The notes beneath the pieces were generated by a model. That model searched no databases. It had not been told where the DNA came from and saw only the letters and a list, made by a program, of their open reading frames with translations. Made by a program: the position numbers and the translations under genes. Positions 43,172 to 51,917 of a stretch of DNA of 64,000 nucleotides are shown one piece after another. Position 1 is the stretch's first letter; each line of letters starts with the position of its first letter. Source of the DNA: Sulfitobacter sp. DFL-14 (GTDB taxonomy: Bacteria > Pseudomonadota > Alphaproteobacteria > Rhodobacterales > Rhodobacteraceae). The DNA is taken from contig NZ_QBFD01000029.1 of assembly GCF_003335585.1 (NCBI RefSeq), forward strand, positions 1 to 64,000. The letters are read 5' to 3'.

Positions 43172-44770
43172 TCAGTCTGCGATGTCGGGCGTGACGTAGA
43201 TCAGCGTCGGGCCATCCGCGCGGAACGCCGCCGCCACGGCCGTCTGCAGTTCCGACAGGCCCGCCGGCCGCACCGCCCCCGCGCCAAAGGCCTCGGCCAG
43301 TTTCATGAAATCGGGGTTGCGCGCGACCACCGCATTGGGCGCAATCTGTGCGCCCACCATGCTGGCCTCGATCGCGCCCAGCTTTCCGTTGTCCCACAGG
43401 ATGATCGGCAGGCTGAGCCCCAGTTCCACCGCCACGCCCAGCTCGGCCATGGTATAGTGGAACCCATAGTCCCCCATGATCGCCAGTGTCGGCAGGCCGG
43501 GCCGCCCGATGGCCCCGCCGATGGCCGCAGGCAGGGCATAACCCAGCGTCCCGAAGCCATATGGATGGTGCCAGTGGCCCGGGCGGTCCATGTTCCAGAC
43601 CTCTTTCGCGGCATAGGCAAACTGCGTCATGTCGGAATAGATCATGGCGTCCTGCGGCAGACAGGCCTGCAATGCCTCGGCCACCCGCAGGACACCGGGA
43701 TATTCCGCATCCACTTCGGCACGCCATTTGTGCCGCGCCCGGGTGACCTCCTCCGGCGTCCAGCCGCTGGTCCGGGGGGCTTCCTCTTCCAGGGCCCGCT
43801 CCAGGGCAGCGAGGAAACCGGCAGCGTCAGACGGCACGTGCCAGGCCGCGCGCGCCGGGTCGGTGAGGCTTTCGGTATCCAGATCGACCCGCAACATCGG
43901 TGCGTCATGGCCAAGCTGCGCGCGCCACAGATCCACCTCGGCCAGCTCCGTGCCGACGGCGATCACGGCATCCGCCTGCGCGATCACCCCGGCCGACTCG
44001 GGCCGCGACAGATAGCTGCCGAAATGCAGCGGTGCATCGGGGTCGATCACCCCCCGTCCGGCATAGGTGGTAAAGCTGGCCGCGCCTAGTTTGCGCACCA
44101 GCTTGCGGGCGGCATCGGCCCCTGCCCGCGCGCCCCCGCCGAAAATGAACATCGGCTTGCGCGCCCCGGCCAGCAGCTGCTGCGCTTTTTCGATGTCCAT
44201 CGGCCTTCCCCCGGCAACCGGGGTGGGCGGCATCGGTGCGGGTGCGGCGGGTGCCGTGGCCTCCAGCTGTGCAATCGGCACCTGGATGTGCTTGGGGCGC
44301 GGTCGTTTTGCACTGAACTCGGCCCATGCCCGGTCAACCAGCGCATAGGCCGCCCCGGCGGTGCGCGCCTCCTCCGACCAGTCGCAGACGGTTTCCGCCG
44401 CGCCGCGCTGGTCCTTCATCTGGTGCAACTGACCACGCCGCGCCGCCACCTCGTCCAGACAGGATGAGATCACCAGCATCGGCACCGAGTCGCTATAGGC
44501 CTGCCCCATCGGCGTCATGATGTTGCACAGGCCCGGCCCGGTGATCACATAGGCCACCCCCGGTTTCCCGGTGGCCCGGGCATAGCCGTCGGCCATGAAA
44601 CCCGCCCCCTGTTCGTGGCGCGCCAGCACATGGGTGATGCCCGCTTCTTCGATGCCCCGGTACATTTCCTGATTGTGCACCCCCGGAATGCCAAAGATCA
44701 CATCGACCCCGCGATCCTTGAGCATATGTGAAATCTGCGCACCCAATGGCCGCGTCGTTGTATCAGCCAT
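43172..44770 (-). CDS. Thiamine-diphosphate-dependent enzyme, acetolactate-synthase-like (possibly 5-guanidino-2-oxopentanoate decarboxylase)
   Basis: 532 residues from ATG 44770. The N-terminal domain has the catalytic Glu in LARHEQGAGFMADGYARATG near residue 50; the C-terminal TPP motif is GDYGFHYTMAELGVAVELGL with downstream Asn in WDNGKLG. GIPGVHNQEMYRGIEEAGITH fits the AruI/acetolactate-synthase branch. Genuine IlvB is a different gene; substrate is unproven. The ATG overlaps the trkH stop by one base. Its 3' end has been tandemly duplicated. Confidence 0.85.
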   Translation of the reverse strand: MADTTTRPLGAQISHMLKDRGVDVIFGIPGVHNQEMYRGIEEAGITHVLARHEQGAGFMADGYARATGKPGVAYVITGPGLCNIMTPMGQAYSDSVPMLVISSCLDEVAARRGQLHQMKDQRGAAETVCDWSEEARTAGAAYALVDRAWAEFSAKRPRPKHIQVPIAQLEATAPAAPAPMPPTPVAGGRPMDIEKAQQLLAGARKPMFIFGGGARAGADAARKLVRKLGAASFTTYAGRGVIDPDAPLHFGSYLSRPESAGVIAQADAVIAVGTELAEVDLWRAQLGHDAPMLRVDLDTESLTDPARAAWHVPSDAAGFLAALERALEEEAPRTSGWTPEEVTRARHKWRAEVDAEYPGVLRVAEALQACLPQDAMIYSDMTQFAYAAKEVWNMDRPGHWHHPYGFGTLGYALPAAIGGAIGRPGLPTLAIMGDYGFHYTMAELGVAVELGLSLPIILWDNGKLGAIEASMVGAQIAPNAVVARNPDFMKLAEAFGAGAVRPAGLSELQTAVAAAFRADGPTLIYVTPDIAD

Positions 44771-46218
44771 CAGGCCCTCCAGAAACTTACCGTAAACAGA
44801 ACGTAAACCACCATCAGCTCCAACCGGCCCAGCAGCATGGCAACGATCAATATCCATTTGGCGGTATCGTTGAGGCTGCTGAAATTGCCCGCAGGCCCGA
44901 TGATATCACCCAGACCGGGGCCGATGTTGGCCAGTGCCGCCCCTGCCCCGGATACCGAAGTGACGAAATCCAGCCCCGTCATGCTCAGCGCCACGGAAAC
45001 AAGGCCCAGTGTCACCACAAAGAACATAAAGAAGGACATCACCGACGACAGCACATCCGGCCCCACCGGCCGCCCGTCATACCGCGGGGTGAAAATGGCA
45101 TGTGGCGACCGGATCCGGCCCAGCTGCGCACGGATCGAGGCAAACAGAAGCTGATAGCGGAAAATCTTGATGGAACAGGCAGTGGAGCCGGCGCAGCCGC
45201 CGATCAGCCCGATGAAAAAGAACAGGGCGACCGCGAAGGGCCCCCATGTCATGTAATCGACCGAGGCATAGCCGGTGCCAGAGATGATCGAGGTGATGTT
45301 GAACAGCGCCTCGCGAAAGCTCTGTTCCAGATGGTGCGGAAAGACATGTTGCAGTGTCAGGACCATCACCAGGACCAGCACTCCGATGGTCAGGACAAAA
45401 CCACGCACCTGCGGATCGCGGTGCAGCGCCAGCGGGTTGCCGTTGATCAGCTGGACGTAACGTACAAAGGGCATCGCGGCGAGAACCATGAACAGGCTGG
45501 CCACATATTCCGGCGCGCCGGTGAATCGTCCGAAAGAGGCGTCGTAATTGGCAAAGCCCCCGGTGGAGATGGTGGTCAGCGCATGCACGGTCGCATCGAA
45601 GGTGTCCATGCCCAGAGCCAGATAGCTCAGCACGCAGGCCACGGTCAGCCACAGATAGATCACCGCAATCTGGGTGGCGATCTGCCCCGCGCGGGGCAGA
45701 ATCTTGCCAAAGGTGTCAAAGGCTTCGGATTTGAAGATCTGCATGCCCCCGACCTTGAGTTCGGGCAGGAACACCATGGCCACGACGATGATACCGATCC
45801 CGCCCAGCCACTGCAGGATGCCGCGCCACAGCAACAGCCCTTTGGGCAGCACGTCCAGCCCGGTCAGCACCGTGGCCCCTGTCGTGGTCAGACCCGACAT
45901 CGCCTCGAAGACGGCATTGGTGAAACTGGACTGGGTTTCGCCCAGCATGAAGGGCAAGGCGCCGAAGATCGGCAGCATCACCCAGACGCCGGTGGTCAGA
46001 AGAAAGGTCTGCTGGATGGTCAGCCCCTGCCGGACCCCGTTTGCACAGGCCAGGGCCATCATGCCGCCTGCCGCCGTGGTGATCAGCCCGGCTTCGACAA
46101 AGACGATGACATGGCCGCGCCCTTCGGCCAGATCCACCAGAAGCGGCACGATCATGGCAAGGCCCAGTACCCCCACAAGGAGGCCGACGACATAACCGAC
46201 AGGGCGCAAATCCATCAT
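44770..46218 (-). CDS. trkH: TrkH/KtrB-family potassium uptake protein
   Basis: 482 residues with about ten membrane helices and four pore loops: AMSGLTTTGATVL, LTTISTGGFANYD, ITSIISGTGYASVD and GGCAGSTACSIK-FRY nearby, each with a filter glycine as in Trk. Needs a cytoplasmic TrkA partner, which is not in the window. Imports K+. Confidence 0.92.
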   Translation of the reverse strand: MMDLRPVGYVVGLLVGVLGLAMIVPLLVDLAEGRGHVIVFVEAGLITTAAGGMMALACANGVRQGLTIQQTFLLTTGVWVMLPIFGALPFMLGETQSSFTNAVFEAMSGLTTTGATVLTGLDVLPKGLLLWRGILQWLGGIGIIVVAMVFLPELKVGGMQIFKSEAFDTFGKILPRAGQIATQIAVIYLWLTVACVLSYLALGMDTFDATVHALTTISTGGFANYDASFGRFTGAPEYVASLFMVLAAMPFVRYVQLINGNPLALHRDPQVRGFVLTIGVLVLVMVLTLQHVFPHHLEQSFREALFNITSIISGTGYASVDYMTWGPFAVALFFFIGLIGGCAGSTACSIKIFRYQLLFASIRAQLGRIRSPHAIFTPRYDGRPVGPDVLSSVMSFFMFFVVTLGLVSVALSMTGLDFVTSVSGAGAALANIGPGLGDIIGPAGNFSSLNDTAKWILIVAMLLGRLELMVVYVLFTVSFWRA

Positions 46219-46330
46219 GCGGCAGCGTTGGCGTCTGGCACTGGCGGTGTCAAGCTATCAACCCCCCAGACATGAAAACGGCCCGGCGTGCGGCTTTTTG
46301 GGCGGCACGGCTCCGGGCCGTTGATCTATA

Positions 46331-46430
46331 GCGTCTGTCGAAAGTCCTGAAGCATCATGCATCACGGAACGCGTTGAAATCTCCGATTTCAGGCAGCGTT
46401 ACGTGATTCAGGTTTTTCGCATGACGCTTT
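46331..46430 (-). repeat. Dispersed 100-bp palindromic repeat, copy C (inverted)
   Basis: Reverse complement matches copy A (28937-29036) at about 92 of 100 positions with no gaps. Located between trkH and a DUF1127-type gene, within a 233-bp gap. Confidence 0.75.
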
Positions 46431-46451
46431 GGCAACTGAATGTCGTTCGTC

Positions 46452-46691
46452 TCAGAAGCCGTAGAGGTCCTTGAAGACGTGGTGCACGATGTCGTCGCGC
46501 TTGATGTTCATCGCGGCCAGTTCGGCGTCTGATTTGGCCTGCAGCGCAGTTACCTCATCAAGCCGGCGCTGGCCGGTCGAGCTTGCGATCATGGATTTCC
46601 CGATGATGCTGAAGAACGCACCGACATGTGCCAACACCGCCCGTGCGGAGGTGCCGAAGCCATTTGTTGTCATGGTGGTCTGGTAGGTCAT
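46452..46691 (-). CDS. DUF1127-like small protein
   Basis: 79 residues from ATG 46691. An amphipathic first half (ARAVLAHVGAFFSIIGKSMI) and the C-terminal LQAKSDAELAAMNIKRDDIV with HHVFKDLYGF resemble DUF1127 proteins of Rhodobacteraceae, some of which act with RNAs and stress response. Frames extending further upstream lack a credible start. Confidence 0.7.
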   Translation of the reverse strand: MTYQTTMTTNGFGTSARAVLAHVGAFFSIIGKSMIASSTGQRRLDEVTALQAKSDAELAAMNIKRDDIVHHVFKDLYGF

Positions 46692-46919
46692 TTTGTAGTG
46701 CCTTTGATACGGTTGTCTCTTCCCTGACCCCCAGATAGGCCTGCCAAGTGTCGGGGAGTACCGCCAAAAATGCATACCGGGACGCCCCGCCTTGCAGGGC
46801 TTGGATGCTGTATGGGGCGCCTCTGGTGCGGGCTGCACACAATCCGGACACCGGATTTTCCGGCGCTGCTGATCTAATGCCCGCCTGTCACACGAGGCAG
46901 TGTCCGACTTTGCACAGGC

Positions 46920-47138
46920 ATGACTACATTGATTGGTGCGCTGGGTCAGCAATGCGACCAAAGCCGGTTTTGCCCGGCACGCCCCTCCTGCGCGGCCTGC
47001 ACCAGGGCCGGACCGGATATCCTGATCGAGGAAGACGGAGATGCGGCGCACTGCGGGTTTTCAGCAGAGGCCCGCCAGACCATCCATCAGGAAATCTCCG
47101 GGGTGATCCTATCTTTCCTCACCGGTGACAGCGAATAA
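46920..47138 (+). CDS. Small cysteine-rich protein, unknown
   Basis: 72 residues from ATG 46920. Cysteines at 12, 18, 24, 27 and 45 (QQCDQSRFC, PSCAAC, AHCGFS) suggest a metal or Fe-S site. Codon use looks normal for this genome (third positions mostly G/C). No clear ribosome site. The stop is followed at once by the long hairpin at 47140-47235. Not recognised. Confidence 0.45.
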   Translation: MTTLIGALGQQCDQSRFCPARPSCAACTRAGPDILIEEDGDAAHCGFSAEARQTIHQEISGVILSFLTGDSE

Positions 47139-47139
47139 A

Positions 47140-47235
47140 GCGCCCCGCCTTAAACTTGAAACGCCGATACCCTGCCGCGCTTCGCGCTCTCGGGACATCG
47201 GCGATACCGGGTGTATCAGGTTAAAGGCGGGACGC
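47140..47235. repeat. 96-bp palindromic element between the Cys-rich gene and folE2
   Basis: GCGCCCCGCCTTAAACTTGA (47140-47159) pairs with TCAGGTTAAAGGCGGGACGC (47216-47235), 17 of 20 positions, and the interior contains a further GCGC-TTC-GCGC hairpin. It lies between convergent 3' ends and may act as a bidirectional terminator or structured RNA. Confidence 0.5.
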
Positions 47236-47304
47236 CGTAGGCAGGCATAAACCCGTCGCCGGCAACGCCCGACAGACCCTGCCGCGCGCTGCTGCGTTCG
47301 ACGG

Positions 47305-48399
47305 TCAGCCGACGTGGAAAAGCGTGTTGAACAGCTTGGGGTCGATGCTGGCCACCTCGAAGGTGGGACCCTCCGTCAGGACCGAAATCGCATCATGCGA
47401 ATGCAGGCTTTCCTGATGGCTTGCGATCACCCGGAAATCACCGATCCGCCCGTCCCGCTGCAACTGCTCGCAGAACAGCCGCGCCGCATCCTCGACAAAG
47501 ATCGGATTGGCCGCATTCAGCTCGGCAAAGGCCTGTTCATCCTCGCGCTTGACCATCACCTGCGTCTCGGTCGGCACCGCGCGACGGCAGGCGTCGATCA
47601 GATCCTCGAACCACAGGCATTCGCGGGCGCAATCGATCACCGCCGATATCCGCGCAACCGAGCGCTGCGAATGCGGCGTGGCCAGCTGCCCCCGGGTGGC
47701 GCGCGCATGTTCGCTGAGCTCCAGTGAACAGGGGCAGGTGCTGGAATAGACATAATCGAGGTGGATCATCTTCTGACGCACCCCGCCCTTTTCCACCAGT
47801 TCCAGCGCGATATCGTAATATTGATAACCCGACAGGCCGGAACGCAGGCTTTCGATCTTCATCGGGAAGGAAAACCGCATCTGGATGCGCGCATCCATGC
47901 TGTCGAGGTCGGCCTTGTAATCGTCCAGCGCCTTTTCGATCACTTCAAAGCTGAAGGTCGCTTCCGCATGTTTGTAAAAGCTGCGCATGATGCGGGACAT
48001 GTTGATGCCCTTCTTGTCGGCCTCAAGGCTGACGGAACCGGTCACCGATGTCTCAAGTGTCAGATCGCCATTGTCGCGGGTGCGAAAACGGATCGGCAGC
48101 CGGAAATTGGAGATACCGACGTGCTGGATCTGTTGCTGCGCGCCCCGGATCAGGCTGCTGGGGCCGTTCTGAAGGTCGGGGAGCGTGGATTTATAGACCT
48201 CTCCCACCGCGAAATCTTCCGGATAGTCGCGCCGGAACACCGGATATTCCGGTGCATCGGACAACAGCCGGGAAACCGATGGATCAAGGGCTGCCACCTC
48301 TTCCGGGCTAGCGGTGCTGGCCCATGCCTTCAAAACGCCGAGCGCTTTTTCGGCGTCAGACCGCTCCGGTGCTTTTTCAACTGATGTGATCGCATTCAT
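47305..48399 (-). CDS. folE2: GTP cyclohydrolase FolE2 (type IB)
   Basis: 364 residues. STCPCSLELSEHARATRGQL carries the catalytic/metal-binding Cys of FolE2 and HSQRSVARIS follows; RRDYPEDFAVGEVYK is at the front. FolE2 opens GTP to dihydroneopterin triphosphate, feeding the folB-folP pathway 15 kb away; it works with metals other than Zn, which is useful when zinc is scarce. No FolE1 is present in the window. Confidence 0.92.
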   Translation of the reverse strand: MNAITSVEKAPERSDAEKALGVLKAWASTASPEEVAALDPSVSRLLSDAPEYPVFRRDYPEDFAVGEVYKSTLPDLQNGPSSLIRGAQQQIQHVGISNFRLPIRFRTRDNGDLTLETSVTGSVSLEADKKGINMSRIMRSFYKHAEATFSFEVIEKALDDYKADLDSMDARIQMRFSFPMKIESLRSGLSGYQYYDIALELVEKGGVRQKMIHLDYVYSSTCPCSLELSEHARATRGQLATPHSQRSVARISAVIDCARECLWFEDLIDACRRAVPTETQVMVKREDEQAFAELNAANPIFVEDAARLFCEQLQRDGRIGDFRVIASHQESLHSHDAISVLTEGPTFEVASIDPKLFNTLFHVG

Positions 48400-48512
48400 G
48401 GCTCAGGCTCCCCTTGTCCTTGCAGGCTCAATTTAGGGTGCCTTGACCGGATTACCAATCAAGATACCGCATTTCCGGCAGACTGCGTGGCGAAACCCGA
48501 CACGCCGGATGC

Positions 48513-49691
48513 TCAGACCGTCAGCGCCTGCATGAGATCCGCAATCAGGTCGTCCACATGTTCCAGACCCGCAGACAGGCGCACCAGACCCGGCGAGATG
48601 CCCAAAGTGTCCTTTTGCTCCTGCGGCAGGCGCTGGTGCGTCGTGGTCGCCGGATGGGTCGCAATCGACTTCGCATCGGCAAAATTGTTTGAGATCGTGA
48701 TGATTTGCAGCGCATTGAGGAAACGGAAGCAGGCTTCCTTGCCGCCCTTCACCTCAAAGGCAAGGACAGTGCCCCCGGCGGGTGCCTGCGCAAGTGCCAG
48801 CTCCTGCTGCGGATGACCGGCATGGGTCGGATAGCGCACGGCTTCGACCATCGGATGGCCCGTCAGCGCTTCGGCCAGTTCATGCGCGGTCTGCGCCTGT
48901 GCGCGCACGCGCAGGCTCATGGTTTCAAGCGCCTTGAGGTGGGTCCAGGCGGTAAAGGGGTTCATCGCCCCGCCCGTGTGTTTCATATAGGCCTCGATCG
49001 GGCCCCGGATCAGATCGCGCGGACCGCAGATCGCCCCGCCCAGCATCCGCCCCTGCCCGTCCACATGTTTGGTGGTAGAGACAATGGCGATATCCGCGCC
49101 ACAGGCCTGCGCATAGGAAAACACCGGGGTCGCCATGGCATCGTCGGCCAGCACCAGCGCGCCGACCGCATGGGCCGCCTTGACCACATGACGGATGTCC
49201 ACGATTTCCAGCGTGGGGTTCGAAATACTCTCGAAAAAGACCAGACGGGTGTCGGGGCGGATTGCGGCATCCCATGCGGCGTTGTCGGTCCCGTCGATCA
49301 GGGTGATCTCGACCCCGAAACGCGCCAGCACGTCCTCAAGCACGTAAAGGCAGGATCCGAACAGCGCCCGGGAGGCCACCACATGGTCACCGGCCTTGAC
49401 CAGCGCAGTCAGCGCCCCGCTGACGGCCGCCATGCCCGATGTGCAGGCGAAACAATCCTCATACCCCAGCAGGTCCGCGATGCGGTCCTCGAACATGCGC
49501 ACGGTCGGGTTGCCATAGCGGGCATAGATGAATTCGTCCTCGCCCAGCGCCTGGAACCGCGCCTCGGCCTGTTCGGCGCTGTCATAGACGAAGCCCTGGG
49601 TCAGGAATACCGCCTCGCTGACCTCGCCGTATTGGCTGCGGCGGGTGCCCGCGTGAACCGCGCGGGTGCTGGGGTGCCAGTCTTTGCTCAT
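48513..49691 (-). CDS. metZ: O-succinylhomoserine sulfhydrylase
   Basis: 392 residues, Cys/Met-metabolism PLP enzyme. YARYGNPTVRMFEDRIADLL and the PLP Lys in VSTTKHVDGQGR (near residue 208) are typical, as is RSQYGEVSEAVFLTQGFVYD at the front. Makes homocysteine directly from O-succinylhomoserine and sulfide. Expression is under the SAM-II riboswitch upstream. Confidence 0.92.
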   Translation of the reverse strand: MSKDWHPSTRAVHAGTRRSQYGEVSEAVFLTQGFVYDSAEQAEARFQALGEDEFIYARYGNPTVRMFEDRIADLLGYEDCFACTSGMAAVSGALTALVKAGDHVVASRALFGSCLYVLEDVLARFGVEITLIDGTDNAAWDAAIRPDTRLVFFESISNPTLEIVDIRHVVKAAHAVGALVLADDAMATPVFSYAQACGADIAIVSTTKHVDGQGRMLGGAICGPRDLIRGPIEAYMKHTGGAMNPFTAWTHLKALETMSLRVRAQAQTAHELAEALTGHPMVEAVRYPTHAGHPQQELALAQAPAGGTVLAFEVKGGKEACFRFLNALQIITISNNFADAKSIATHPATTTHQRLPQEQKDTLGISPGLVRLSAGLEHVDDLIADLMQALTV

Positions 49692-49723
49692 GTGTTATCC
49701 TTCCGGCCCGGCCTTGCGGGCAA

Positions 49724-49761
49724 TAAAAAACTCCAGACGCGGTCAAGCGAAAGGAGTCTTT
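49724..49761 (-). terminator. Intrinsic terminator of the metZ leader
   Basis: On the minus strand AAAGACTCC and GGAGTTTTT can form a 9-bp stem (one G-T pair) followed by T-rich sequence, 33 bases before the metZ ATG. It would be the expression platform of the riboswitch. Confidence 0.6.
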
Positions 49762-49763
49762 CC

Positions 49764-49835
49764 TCGACCTTTTAGCAGTTCTTGACGGGTCTGGCCCGTC
49801 GTGGCCCGCAATCCGGTAACAAATCACCACGCAGG
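49764..49835 (-). promoter_or_regulatory. SAM-II riboswitch upstream of metZ
   Basis: On the minus strand: CGTGG-TGATTTG-TTACCGGATTGCGGG-CCACG, with P1 at 49827-49831 and 49800-49804, then a short hairpin ACGGG-CCAGA-CCCGT (49785-49799) and AAGAACTGCTAAAAGG (GCTAAAA at 49770-49776). This is the SAM-II aptamer pattern (GATTTG, TTGC, GCTAAAA). The hairpin between P1 and the GCTAAAA is an insertion relative to the compact consensus. High SAM should favour termination. Confidence 0.8.
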
Positions 49836-49989
49836 CTTGCTACTGCGCAGCTCCGGTCAGGTCAAGTGCGCAAAAGCGGCCAGCCTGTTGCGCCGGCGCA
49901 TCGTCACGGTGGCGTAACCTGCGGGTAACCCCTGTGACATATGTTTGCGTCACCAAGCACCCACCAGATATAGTGGCAAGAGGCCCCGC

Positions 49990-50907
49990 ATGGCCGTGAT
50001 GCACGTCAATCTCGCGTTGCCGGAGGCGCCGATCCCCCGGGATGGCGACACCGCGCCCCTTGCGGCCGTCATGCGCCGCGCGGCGGCGGGTCAGGGGCCA
50101 ATCGTGGTGATGCTGCACGGGTACAAATATGCGCCCGGCCTGGGGCGGCATTGCCCACACCGGACCCTGTTTGCGGGCGGCGACAACTGGGCCCGGGGCC
50201 TGGGACTTGACCGGGATCAGGGCCCGCTGGGCCTGGCGGTGGGATGGGCGGCACGGGGTTGGCTGCACCAGGTCCATGACCGCGCACAGCGGGTCGGGGT
50301 GGAACTGGCAAGACTGCTGAGCGCATTGCACCGCAGCGCGCCGCACCGGCCGCTTCAGATCATCGCCCATTCGCTGGGGGCCGAAGTGGCGCTCAGCGCG
50401 CTGGAACATAGCGCCGCAGGCGCAATCCGGCGGATCGCCCTGCTGACCGGGGCCAGCTTCAGCCAGCGGGCGACAGCGGCGCTGGACACGCCGGCAGGAC
50501 GCCAGGTGGAACTGCTGAACGTCACCAGCCGGGAAAACGACGTTTTCGATTTCCTCTTTGAACGCATGATTGCGCCCGGGCAGCAGGACGGCAGTGCATT
50601 GGGCCAGGGGATCCTGGCCCCGAATGTCGTGAACCTGCAACTGGACTGCCCTGCAAGCCTGCGGGGGCTGGCGGGCCTTGGCCTGCCCATCGCCCCGACG
50701 CGCCGCCCCGTCTGCCATTATTCCAGCTACCGCAGGCCGGGTGCCATGGCGCTTTACGCCCGTTTCCTTGCGGCCCCGGGGGCCTTGCCCTTTGACCTGT
50801 TGCGCAATGCCCTTCCGGCGCAGGCAGATCCGCGCTGGTCCCGCCTTGGCATTCGCGGCAAAACCGGCATGATGACCTGGCCCCTGTCAGGAGACGCCAC
50901 CCCATGA
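49990..50907 (+). CDS. Alpha/beta hydrolase (DUF900-like esterase)
   Basis: 305 residues from ATG 49990, with AAGAGG upstream. PIVVMLHGYKYAPG sets the oxyanion loop and IIAHSLGAEVALSAL carries the nucleophile Ser (HSLG). The frame opens further upstream (49945) without a better start. The stop overlaps the GST gene (ATGA). Substrate unknown. Confidence 0.8.
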   Translation: MAVMHVNLALPEAPIPRDGDTAPLAAVMRRAAAGQGPIVVMLHGYKYAPGLGRHCPHRTLFAGGDNWARGLGLDRDQGPLGLAVGWAARGWLHQVHDRAQRVGVELARLLSALHRSAPHRPLQIIAHSLGAEVALSALEHSAAGAIRRIALLTGASFSQRATAALDTPAGRQVELLNVTSRENDVFDFLFERMIAPGQQDGSALGQGILAPNVVNLQLDCPASLRGLAGLGLPIAPTRRPVCHYSSYRRPGAMALYARFLAAPGALPFDLLRNALPAQADPRWSRLGIRGKTGMMTWPLSGDATP

Positions 50908-51560
50908 CCGCCCCGATCGACCTTTACTACTGGCCCACGCCGAACGGCTGGAAAATCTCCATCGCGCTGGAGGAGATGGCCCTGCCCTATGAAACCCATC
51001 TTGTGAACATCGGCGCGGGCGAACAATTCGACCCCGGTTTTCTGAAAATCGCGCCGAACAACCGGATGCCCGCCATTGTCGATCCCGAAGGCCCCGACGG
51101 CGCGCCGATCCCGATCTTCGAATCCGGTGCGATCCTGCAATATCTCGCGCGCAAGACCGGGCTTTTCTGCGGCAGGACGGAGCGCGAACGCATCGCGGTG
51201 GACCAATGGCTGATGTGGCAGATGGGCGGTCTGGGCCCGATGGCGGGTCAGGCGCATCATTTTCTGAAATTCGCCCCGAAAAAGGATCCGCCGCAGGACA
51301 TCCCCTATGCCAAGGACCGCTACCGCGCAGAGACCGCGCGGCTATACGGCGTGCTGGACCGGCAGCTTGCGCTGCATGAATATGTGGCGGGGGATTTCGT
51401 CTCGATTGCGGATTTCGCGATCTGGGGCTGGGCCTCGCTCTGGGAGGGCCAGCAGCAGAGCCTGGAGGACAAGCCGTATATGGCGCGCTGGCTCAAGGTG
51501 ATGGCCGCGCGCCCCGCTGTGCAGGCAGGCCGGGCGCTGCACGCTGACAAGCGCCCTTAG
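50904..51560 (+). CDS. Glutathione S-transferase, YfcG/Nu-type
   Basis: 218 residues. Thioredoxin-like front LYYWPTPNGWKISIALEEMA, NNRMPAIVDPEGPDGAPIPI and IFESGAILQYLA, then helical domain with YVAGDFVSIADFAIWGWASL. TPNGWK suits the Nu-class (YghU/YfcG) disulfide-reductase GSTs. Coupled with the hydrolase upstream. Confidence 0.9.
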   Translation: MTAPIDLYYWPTPNGWKISIALEEMALPYETHLVNIGAGEQFDPGFLKIAPNNRMPAIVDPEGPDGAPIPIFESGAILQYLARKTGLFCGRTERERIAVDQWLMWQMGGLGPMAGQAHHFLKFAPKKDPPQDIPYAKDRYRAETARLYGVLDRQLALHEYVAGDFVSIADFAIWGWASLWEGQQQSLEDKPYMARWLKVMAARPAVQAGRALHADKRP

Positions 51561-51571
51561 CCACGGGTTTC

Positions 51572-51614
51572 GTTTTCTTCAAAGAAAACGATCCGGACTT
51601 TTCAAAAAGTCCGG
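51572..51614. terminator. Twin-hairpin element R4
   Basis: GTTTTCTTCAAAGAAAAC (51572-51589) then CCGGACTTTT-C-AAAAAGTCCGG (51593-51614). Confidence 0.65.
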
Positions 51615-51720
51615 CACCTCAGCCCTCTCCCCGCGCCAGAGACCAATGCCCCTGTATCGGCGCAGCGCGCCAGGGCGCAGGCCTGATCCAGCACCCCGGC
51701 AAACGCCCGCAGCCGCCGCC

Positions 51721-51763
51721 GTTTTCTTCAAAGAAAACGATCCGGACTTTTCAAAAAGTCCGG
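51721..51763. terminator. Twin-hairpin element R5
   Basis: Same sequence as R4 over its two hairpins, in the second tandem unit. Confidence 0.65.
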
Positions 51764-51870
51764 CACCTCAGCCCTCTCCCCGCGCCAGATATCAATGCCC
51801 CCTGCATCGGCGAAGCGCGCCAGGGCGCAAACCTGATACGGCACCCCGACAAACGCCCGCAGCCGCCGCC

Positions 51871-51912
51871 GTTTTCTTCAAAGAAAACGGTCCGGACTTT
51901 TCAAAAAGTCCG
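51871..51912. terminator. Twin-hairpin element R6, terminator of yciB
   Basis: GTTTTCTTCAAAGAAAAC and GTCCGGACTTTTCAAAAAGTCC just beyond the minus-strand stop at 51918. Confidence 0.7.
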
Positions 51913-51917
51913 ACACC

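Larger units (their letters stand above)
51572..51917. repeat. Tandem 149-150-bp repeats behind the yciB 3' end
   Basis: The unit begins with twin hairpins (51572, 51721, 51871) and continues with about 107 bases starting CACCTCAGCCCTC. Two full units (about 149 and 150 bases) precede a third hairpin pair at the true end of yciB. Only the CACCTCAGCCCTC stretch (which holds the stop codon) matches the gene itself. The rest is non-coding; no other gene is seen here. Confidence 0.85.

Noticed and set aside
44728-46275. 515-codon open frame antisense to trkH
   Set aside because: TrkH motifs on the other strand are unambiguous; this frame has no signal or motif.
47140-47235. tRNA or rRNA gene in the structured gap
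   Set aside because: The hairpin does not fold as a cloverleaf and lacks TTCGA-type T-loop sequence; no tRNA was found anywhere in the window.
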